Position numbers and translations under genes: made by a program | In this document: positions 56,481 through 64,000 of the stretch, in pieces | How the letters are laid out: the number at the start of each line of letters is the position of its first letter | Numbering within the stretch: the first letter of the stretch is position 1 | The notes under the pieces: generated by a model | The model's database searches: none | Told to the model about the DNA's origin: nothing | Seen by the model: only the letters and a program-made list of their open reading frames with translations | Assembly: GCA_002633005.1 (NCBI GenBank) | Contig: NMRA01000039.1 | Span: 305,225 to 369,224 of the forward strand | Direction of reading: 5' to 3' | DNA length: 64,000 nucleotides | Source of the DNA: Phoronis australis | Lineage: Eukaryota > Phoronida > Phoronidae

Positions 56481-56970
56481 TCAAGTCAATCTCGTCTCAA
56501 GTCAATGTGTAGAGCTTCGTCTCAAGTCAATCTGTACAGCCTCGTCTCAATGCAATCTGTAGAGCCTCGTCTCAAGTCATTTTGTAGGGCCTCGTCTCAA
56601 TCTGTAGAGCGTCGTCTCGGGTCAATCTGTAGAGCCTCGTCTCCAGTCAATCTGTAGAGCGTCGTCTCAAGTCAATCTGTAGAGCCTCGTCTCGAGTCAA
56701 TCTGTAGAGCGTCGTCTCGGGTCAATCTGTAGAGCCTCGTCTCGAGTCAATCTGTAGAGCCTCGTCTCGAGTCAATCTGTAGAGCGTCGTCTCGGGTCAA
56801 TCTGTAGAGCCTCGTCTCCAGTCAATCTGTAGAGCCTCGTCTCGAGTCAATCTGTAGAGCCTCGTCTCAAGTCAATCTGTAGAGCCTCGTCTCGAGTCAA
56901 TCTGTAGAGCCTGGTCTCAAGTCAATCTGTGGAGCCTCGTCTCAAGTCAATCTGTGGAGCCTCGTCTCAA
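56481..56970. repeat. 25-bp minisatellite, about 20 units
   Basis: Unit GTCAATCTGTAGAGCCTCGT plus CTCAA, with alternating CTCGA/CTCGG/CTCCA and GCC/GCG variants. Some units are shortened near the left end. The variant pattern partly repeats in blocks, suggesting multi-unit duplication. Confidence 0.92.
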
Positions 56971-57506
56971 GAGATAATGAACTGTGTTCTTTCTAAGCCC
57001 AGAATCACCTTTATTTTGACAAAAGGACAATTTGAGACCTCTGTTATACAGCGATAAGTAGTCCAAATTTATTTTGGGAGGGTGCCTTTTTATAGTCTCT
57101 TTAATATTCTGTTTGTATTTCACTGTTCTGTTTTTAAGGTGACGTGTAACTTAATACGACTAGAGGTGTTACTTTCAGTTCGTGTTTTTTCTAATACTCA
57201 ATGCTTCACGTGACTTGACATCCAGGGTTACACTCATGGAAGAGCTATGCAGGACGTGCAACTCGAAATCAAATGAGAATTCTGAAAAAGTGTACTGCAT
57301 TTGTCAGTTAGTGGCCGTAATACGCTTTTGATGCTTTTCTACTTTTGAACGCGAACTCTTGTGAAGTTTGAAAACAAATCGGGATCGTACTTGCAATGAG
57401 TTGAAAAGACAGCTGCCCAAGAATCTTTATGAAGGGGTTAGATTTATGGAATTGATTCTTCTTAAAGGGTGGAAATTCTAGAGTAAATGTATACGTAAAA
57501 TAAATT

Positions 57507-57749
57507 CCCTTTTACTGGTACCCTTTTACTGGCTCCCTTTTACTGGCACCCTTTTACTGGCTCCCTTTTACTGGCTCCTTTTTACTGACTCCCTTACACT
57601 GGCTCCCTTTTACTGGCACCCTTTTACTGGCACCCTTTTACTGGCACCCTTTTACTGGCACCCTTTTACTGACTCCCTTACACTGGCTCCCTTTTACTGG
57701 CCCTCTTTTACTGACTCCCTTACACTGGCCACCTTTTACTGGCCACCTT
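57507..57749. repeat. 15-bp minisatellite, about 16 units
   Basis: Unit CCCTTTTACTGGCAC with CTC, TAC, CCT and 'CCCTTACACTGG' variants. The TTACTGACTCCCTTACACTGG variant recurs three times as part of a larger unit. Confidence 0.92.
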
Positions 57750-59812
57750 TTTCGAGTATGCCCTCAAAACAGGTGAGTATCCAGATTTTCTCGTTGCTTC
57801 CCGTCAAAATATAGTCGAGTACCCTCGGGCTGTACACTTGTGCTCTAGTCAGATTTAAGCACTCTTCAGAAACAGTTGCGTGGAACATAAGACCAAATTT
57901 CCAAACTTAAGCCTTAAAAGGATGCCAAACCCGATTTTTGCCTATAAAACAAACGTTAAAAACGACTTTCCCATCGAGTTCTCTGAAACAAAGCAATGCT
58001 TCTGACAACCCTCAAACTTTGGAGCAATCTTTGAAAACTCCTTACGAATCTGCTTAACGGGTAAGTGTCACCTACGATTTAGGCAAGTTACACAACTGTG
58101 GGGACAGACCACGCACCAAGAACCATAATATAAACCCAGTGACCCCAAAAGGGAATTTGTAGTTGAATCTTGCTTTAATCCTTCACGTTTGACACCAATG
58201 ACTCATTGCCAAGTGTCAAAACGAGGATTGGTTAAAGTCGTCAAAACAGAGTTGAGTACCCTTTTAAGTTTCATTCATGAAACAGGTCACTGGCCTGAGT
58301 TCTGAAAATGCAAGAATCTCGCATGTAAAGCTAGTGTGCTCACGTTCTTTTCTTGCAGTTAATGACGATATCTCACGGAAACTTCCGTGTTTTTGCGTGT
58401 TTGCGAACGTATTGCATATACGGAAGTGGCACTTGAACTTTCATTTAGCAATTTTCTTTATTTTTCAAAAACAAGAAATGTTTTGCTTTGCCTATTCTTG
58501 TGCTTGTGCATGAAAAAAGTCTCATTAAAAATTTAGAATTGAGACCAAGAAGAAAAAATTGTTCTGGTCTCTGTTTTTTTTTTTTTTTGGAAAATCGAGT
58601 CTATGACTTGCTATTTATTTAGTTGCTCGCTTTTTTTTTTACTCATGGCTAGGGAAATCGTGGTATTTCAAACGTTGCTTACCCTTGTTTACGTGCCATT
58701 GTGCAGCTTTAAAAAACACGAAAGCTTGGCTGAAATTGATACGAGCGCATGTTTTTGGTCTGTGAGTCTAGATCTCAAAATGAGTCGGGCTGTGAAGACC
58801 AGAATCAACTTTTCTTTTGGTTTGATGAAAAGCCAAAGAATTTTTTCAAAAGGACATTATCGGCGAAAAAAGTAAAGTTCTGAGATCAAAGTCAGCGAGG
58901 AATCGAATCTGCGACTCGTGCTCCGTCCAACGCCCTGGTAGCAGAGCTAACCAAATAACAAATGGCAGTTCATTTTAAGCGTATAGACTGAAAGAAAGCC
59001 ACTGGTCTTGATTTAAGCAAATTTCTGGCAAACAACGGCAAGAATTAGCGATTTGCAATAAAATTACAAAAACAACGGATTTCTTTGTGGTTTCTGGCTC
59101 TGTTCAAAGCTAGCTAACAACTTTGAGGGATACCTTTACCCGTATTTAAAATGTAATGTCTTCGTCTTGAAATGCGACGGTCAACCCTTAAATTAAAGTA
59201 CAGATTTTCTAAATCTAGGAGTCGAGACAAGGCTTTTCATGTCATTCACAGCATTGCTTTTCCTGTGGTCACTTGACCATGCATTTTCGGACAAAATGTC
59301 GTTTTCCATAGGTACGTTGATAGGAAAAAGTCCTTTTACCTGCATTTGTCAAATTTCCTGTATTAAAACTGATAAAAATGCTAAAAAACTGTGTCCCGGA
59401 TTTTGCATGTTAGTGTCGATGTTTTAATGGTAAAATAAGTTCTGTATTTAGCACTTGACTCTTGATTTAAATAATAAATAAAAACGAATTCTTCAATAAA
59501 AGAGTCTGAGACTCGGTTTTCACGTTAAAAAATGTGCTGTCGCCAAATTAAATGCGATTAAAACCTATAGACTTCCTCTCAAGATTTTGTGTTCCCAAGT
59601 TGGGAGTCATGCTCATCAATTGCAATTCTAACAGTCGAACATCACCGTTTTGTTCTCGATTTATGTTCCAAGCTGTTCTTTATGGTTGTGACAGAAGCTG
59701 TAGTGTATTCGAGTTCTGCAGCACTGAAAAAAGTGGGGGCTATAGCCCCCAGCCCCCTATTATGCGCCGCCCATGTTAGTTTAATTTTTCAATATACTGC
59801 CAATGGAAAAAA
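57750..59812. other. Non-coding stretch with SINE head
   Basis: No gene recognised. It includes T-homopolymers (58570-58590, 58628-58640), a SINE head at 58897-58952, and a perfect 16-bp palindrome GGGGGCTATAGCCCCC near 59733. Confidence 0.45.
58897..58952 (-). repeat. tRNA-derived SINE head
   Basis: The minus strand reads GGTTAGCTCTGCTACCAGGG (A-box region) and GATTCGATTCC (58899-58909, near-consensus B box) about 30 bp later. No full cloverleaf is evident. Confidence 0.55.
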
Positions 59813-60454
59813 TATAGATTATTACATGGCGAAGACGTTTTCCCCCGTTATCTAGAGCCCGAGTGGATTTTGGAGAATTATAACGACTGAGAACATGTAA
59901 TAATCTATTTATACCACATAGTGAACGAGAAACATTGTAATGAATCGATCTACCTTTCTCGACTCGCCTCGGCTTTGTAACTACTTTCTATGTCAGAGGC
60001 CCGGTGTCGGAGGTCGTGACCTTTTACGACAAGTTGAGATATTTTTGTAAAATAATGCTTTTACTCAAAACCAATTGAAAATTAAAACAAAATAGAAATA
60101 AAGTGAATCTATAAATTAAGGTGTAGCAACTGTTATAGCTTACTACATATTTTATCACGCTAAGCTTCGACCGGGAATATATCGTCTGCTAAAGTAGGTT
60201 ACCACTAGTAACTGACTATAATGCTCAAGTCAAAGGATCCCGACCACACGACACCTGCATTCAAATTGGAGATCGGTGATTTACAAGTGAGAGAACACGA
60301 GAGAAAAATTTCACTGAATAAAAATGTCGTTTTTATGGAAATTATGCGTCTTATTTTTCGTAGCGTATAATTGTCGGTGCAATGCCCTTTGCTGAGCATG
60401 CGATTGTTACGCGTGCTCATTTAAGTATTCTATTTTCACGTTCGATGACGTCAG

Positions 60455-60530
60455 CCGCTGAGTGGTGTAGTGGTAAAGGCGGCGACTCGCAACTGTTGAG
60501 GCCCGGGTTCGAATTCGTCCTCGGTTTCCC
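60455..60530 (+). repeat. tRNA-derived SINE head, unit 1
   Basis: A box TGGTGTAGTGG at 60463 and B box GGTTCGAATTC (60506-60516, one mismatch to GGTTCGANTCC). Confidence 0.6.
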
Positions 60531-61232
60531 GCCAAAATGTTATCTCACTAGTCGGTTATTACACGGTTGTATCTGCCAATCGAGGCTAATATTTTGTTAT
60601 AAATATAGGTTATTACATGGCGAAGTCGTTATCTAGAGCCCGAGTGGATTTTGGATTTTGGATTTTAGATAAGGGGATTACGGCTAAGGACATGTAATAA
60701 TCTATTTATACCACATACTAAACGAGAAACATTGCAATGACTCTCCACGGCTTTGTAACTACTTTCTTTGTCAGAGGCCCGGGGTCGGAGGTCGTGACTT
60801 TTTAAGAAAAGCCGGGCTATTTTTGTCAAATAATGCTTTTACTCAAAACCAATTGAAAACTTAAATATAATAGAAATAAATTGAATTTATAAATTAAGGT
60901 TTACCAACTATTATAGCTTAAAACACGTTTTTTTTCACGCTAAGCTTCGACCGGGAAATTATCGTCTGCTAAAGTAGGTTACCACTGGTAACTGAATATA
61001 ATTCTCAAGTCAAAGATCCTGATGACACGAAACCCGCATTCAAACTGTAGATCGGTGATTTACAAGTAAGAGGACATGAGAGAAGATTTTTACTGAATTA
61101 CGATATCATTTTTATGGAAATTATGTGTATTATTTTTCGTAGCGTATAAGTACAGTACAATGCGGTTTGTTGAACATGCGATTATTGCGCGTGCTCATTT
61201 GAGTATTCTATTTTCACTCTTGGTGACGTCAG

Positions 61233-61310
61233 TCGCTGCATGGTGTAGTGGTAAAGTCGGCGACCAGCAATTTCAAGGTCCCGGGTTCGACTCCGTCCTC
61301 GGTTTCCCGC
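61233..61310 (+). repeat. tRNA-derived SINE head, unit 2
   Basis: A box TGGTGTAGTGG at 61241 and a perfect B box GGTTCGACTCC (61284-61294). The internal Pol III promoter looks intact. Confidence 0.65.
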
Positions 61311-61999
61311 CAAATCGTTATCTCACTAGTGAGATAACTTTATGGGTTATTACACGGCTGTATCTGCCATTTGACGCTAACATTAGCACACGTTAACGCT
61401 GGCACTTGAAGCGTCCGAAGCCGATCGCGTGGACCGGCCACATTCCTCACAGGCAACGTCGTGTTTGCCATGAAATAAGTTGTACGTAACTCAGTACACA
61501 GATATTCGGTGAGAGGTGTATATACGATAGGATTCACAACAATTCTGTCATGCGATCGGTGGACTTCGCGTGCAGGCCGCTTCGGGACCGAATCTGAGTT
61601 GGACTGGGGCGGAAACTCGAGTCTCACGTGGTGTTGGCGCCTGCTTCCTTTACATTACAGTCTGAATTCCATGCGGCCATAACGATGACTGAAACTGTTC
61701 AGAACTTTGAAACGATTTTATACATAGGGTATAGACAGCTGATTCACTCGACACAGTGTGTGGGTTGACAAATAATAGGGCTTTGAAATTTGAAAAAGCT
61801 TTCGCTGGAGATTTCATTTGACTGTCAGGTTGCACATAAACAAGACGTGCAGGTGAGTGACGGCCTTTCCAAAGGCGGCGATTTTTACCAAAAAGCAACA
61901 AGTGTTTGATATGAAAGCCACGCATATTTTGGTACATGCGCAGCATGTTTTCCTAAAAATAACATTTTTGTGAAATTGTAGTACCGTACGTAACTTTAA

Positions 62000-63651
62000 A
62001 GGAGAATGCCACCCAAAAAACAGTCTATTTTGTATCAATTTAGATAGAATAGTTCCACGGCTGACGAAGGTGTTGAAATTATTCAATGACGTAATTGGTT
62101 TCACACGCACTCTGTTCTGCAGTTCACAACACGGGTTAGTGGTGTCCGCTTATCGCTTGAATTCATCGTTTAACACCAATAAATCGTCAAACTTCGATGT
62201 AAAACCCTTAAGAATACACCGAGTTCTTATAAAAACGTGTTGTTTTATTTCGCTGTTACAGATTTACTGGCATTTGGACACACCGTAGCCTACAAAGTTC
62301 GCGGGCAGGCCAATTTACCAAGGTCCGTAGCAGGAGTTTGGGGTCTGTTCGGAGATGAATTCGAAGTATTCTTCCGTGAAATACAGACAGGAGAACCTAG
62401 ATCTGTGTTGTTTATACTTGTGATTTTTTGAGTTCTAAACACACAAAACGCTTTATATCCCGGCCAGTGGCTCGGAACCCGAGCACGAATATAAACCAGC
62501 TTGAGTTGGAAACTAAACCTCCAGTCACGGAAAGCCTATAATAGTGAGTCAAAAAAATAATGTGCACGTAATTATTTATGTGAATTAGCCACGAAACTGA
62601 AAATCTACTCTTCATGTACTTGTCGGGGGCGGCGAAGTCGGGTTCCCTTTCCACAGACCGTCAGGGCAAAGGTTGTTCAGTAACAATGATTTGAATAAGG
62701 TATTTGTATTTGTAACTAAAGATTCTCCTAACAGGTGACCATAGCATATAAAATCGAGTAATTGTTTCACAACAGCTTTCTGTCAGCAAACACTGAATTA
62801 GCATGCGCTCACATGACGGCCTCGATGCCCGGTCAATTACCTTTGTTGCCGGCATCAAAAGCCGGTAACGCAGTGGTTTATTCATTGCTGGCTTCTCAAA
62901 ACATTTGCCCTCACGAGCACTCCAAGGCATTACAAATTGTATTTAATGAGACAGACTTTGTTTCAGTTTCACATAAGCATTAGTTGACTTTGTTTCAGTT
63001 TCATATAAGCATTGGTTAGGATTCTTTTAGGATGAGAATAATTCACTTTGAAACAGAACGCAGAATAATAAACGTCTACATGGCAACTCGCCCGGCGCCA
63101 ATCCCGATTTAGTCAAGAGCTCATCCAACGAAGACTTCACGGGTCGGATCGGTAGTTTTCACAGGCTATCAGTTCGAACCGGAATGCACTGATCAAGAAA
63201 TACTAGAGAGGTGCCTTGAACATTCATAGGCAACGGACGTATGGATAGTTCTTTGATAAGCCGGAATTCGTCAGAAAAATCACTGTCGACGAAATGCCGG
63301 CAACAGACACGGAGATATTTCACGGCCTCATACTTGCTATTAACAGCATACCTTTCATTCTTCACTACCGCGAGCCACTTCCTAAGCATTTCGGCCTCTC
63401 GAGGAAGTCGAAAAAACGATATACCTGCTTTCTTCGCAGCTTCATAGTTCGGACAAGCGGCAACGTTGCACCACGATGTAGCGGCATTCACTCTGCAGAC
63501 GAACCACTGACGTCGCTGCGTCGTTTCTCACCTTCCTCACAGGTTAACGCGACACCTCTCGGCAAGGTGAGGTCGGCCGTATAAGAGGCGATGTGGATAT
63601 AGGCCGATTCAGACGGTAAAAAAGACTAATTAAATCGGGTGGCATTCTCCT
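62000..63651 (-). mobile_element. Kolobok-like DNA transposon (THAP-bearing, TTAA target site), probably non-autonomous
   Basis: Perfect 15-bp terminal inverted repeats AGGAGAATGCCACCC at 62000-62014 and, complemented, at 63637-63651. Each end is flanked by TTAA (61996-61999 and 63652-63655), the expected target duplication. An intact THAP-domain frame starts 160 bp inside the right end on the minus strand. TTAA sites plus an N-terminal THAP finger are hallmarks of the Kolobok superfamily. No catalytic core is recognisable in the remaining 1.1 kb. A 32-bp direct duplication lies inside at 62954-63017. Confidence 0.75.
63159..63491 (-). CDS. THAP zinc-finger domain ORF of the Kolobok-like element
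   Basis: 110 codons. It has a THAP C2CH pattern: Cys8-x4-Cys13, then Cys63-x2-His66 (CCRHF), with the invariant Trp39 (RKWL), Pro30 in FFRLP and Phe72 in DSDFS. The spacing of 49 residues between Cys13 and Cys63 is within the family range. THAP domains bind DNA, and in transposases they recognise the element ends. The frame ends at a stop after 110 residues, so the product would be a lone THAP domain unless splicing joins more sequence. Confidence 0.8.
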   Translation of the reverse strand: MNAATSWCNVAACPNYEAAKKAGISFFRLPREAEMLRKWLAVVKNERYAVNSKYEAVKYLRVCCRHFVDSDFSDEFRLIKELSIRPLPMNVQGTSLVFLDQCIPVRTDSL

Positions 63652-63655
63652 TTAA

Positions 63656-64000
63656 GGAGTCCAGCCGATCCAAACGTAATCCCATAAACGACAATGTCCT
63701 TTTAACTAGGGGCTTCCTCGTCAATGAAAAGGTAGAACACAGTCTGCATTTTTTCGTTTAATTGGGAATGACAAATCGATTGGGATTGGAGAAATTGAAA
63801 ACCCTATTAGACAACAGGTCGCGATTTTGATACTGCTCAAGACTTCCTTTCCGTGCACTGAGGCGACTTTTACGCCGATCCTCTGTGAAACTATTCTAGA
63901 CAGTTTTGTTTATGTTTTCATTGAGTGAACTTTGGCAGAATGCGTTCATTAGCCATATACGAAACAAAAAACGTTTATATAAACCAGATGGGTGTACCTT
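63656..64000. other. Right edge, nothing recognised
   Basis: Short AT-rich flank of the transposon with no coding or repeat structure that I can name. Confidence 0.5.

Larger units (their letters stand above)
59813..61345. repeat. 780-bp tandem duplication, each unit ending in a tRNA-derived SINE head
   Basis: Unit 1 starts about 59813 (ATAGATTATTACATGGCG), unit 2 about 60606. Landmarks recur at offsets of 778-781 bp: GCCCGAGTGGATTTTGG, TAAGCTTCGACCGGG and TGGTGTAGTGG. Each unit opens with a hairpin (ATTATTACATG ... CATGTAATAAT) and closes near GGTTATTACACGG. The units differ by about 10 percent, so this is an old, real duplication rather than allelic. Confidence 0.85.

Noticed and set aside
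60455-61310. Possible functional tRNA genes
   Set aside because: A and B boxes are good, but I could not pair acceptor and anticodon stems cleanly, and both copies sit in a duplicated repeat unit. SINE heads are the better call.
62000-63651. P-element assignment for the THAP-bearing transposon
   Set aside because: P elements also use THAP domains but make 8-bp target duplications of a different kind. TTAA at both ends fits Kolobok better.

Overview
This window is eukaryotic (animal) genomic DNA. It has AT-rich sequence, long introns with GT-AG signals, many decayed transposable elements, SINE heads and minisatellites, and no operons. About 43.5 kb (8,244-51,754, minus strand) is one essentially complete fibrillar collagen gene. 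A marine invertebrate, most plausibly a cnidarian, is suggested by the minimal collagen architecture, the LINE type and the Kolobok-like element. That placement is inference; the sequence proves only a metazoan.

Collagen gene: I read 41 exon copies by hand, of which 40 are probably real. Reading 5' to 3' on the minus strand: a signal-peptide exon (51.7 kb), a 20-nt microexon (48.2 kb), a short non-helical exon (46.3 kb), the start of the triple helix (42.7 kb), 29 helix exons plus one duplicated copy (42.1-14.7 kb), a helix/telopeptide exon (13.7 kb), and six exons that encode the C-propeptide (COLFI) and end at 8,244. All phases join. Without the duplicated exon the product is 1,337 residues: 64 before the helix, 337 uninterrupted Gly-X-Y triplets, 28 of C-telopeptide and 234 of C-propeptide. 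The two candidate cross-link lysines lie exactly 281 triplets apart, the vertebrate Lys87-Lys930 spacing (843 residues). No VWC, TSPN or minor helix precedes the main helix. The C-propeptide lacks both cysteines (C2 and C3) used for inter-chain disulfides in vertebrate procollagens, and it has lost the calcium-site residues. A cysteine sits immediately after the helix.

Assembly warning: 31,054-31,682 and 31,684-32,336 are two near-identical copies of one collagen exon with its flanking introns, joined by a single N. They look like two alleles placed in tandem.

Left flank (1-8 kb): a 447-codon basic exon of unknown function (1,281-2,621, minus), a decayed LINE reverse-transcriptase C-terminus (3.2-4.1 kb, plus), then sequence without recognisable genes up to the collagen 3' UTR. 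Right flank (51.8-64 kb): no confident host gene. It holds a 25-bp array and a 15-bp array, a 780-bp tandem duplication carrying tRNA-derived SINE heads, and a 1.65-kb TTAA-flanked element with inverted termini and an intact THAP domain (Kolobok-like). Collagen introns carry at least four dispersed repeat families, further minisatellites, a SINE head, and a plus-strand open frame that may be a nested gene or retrocopy.
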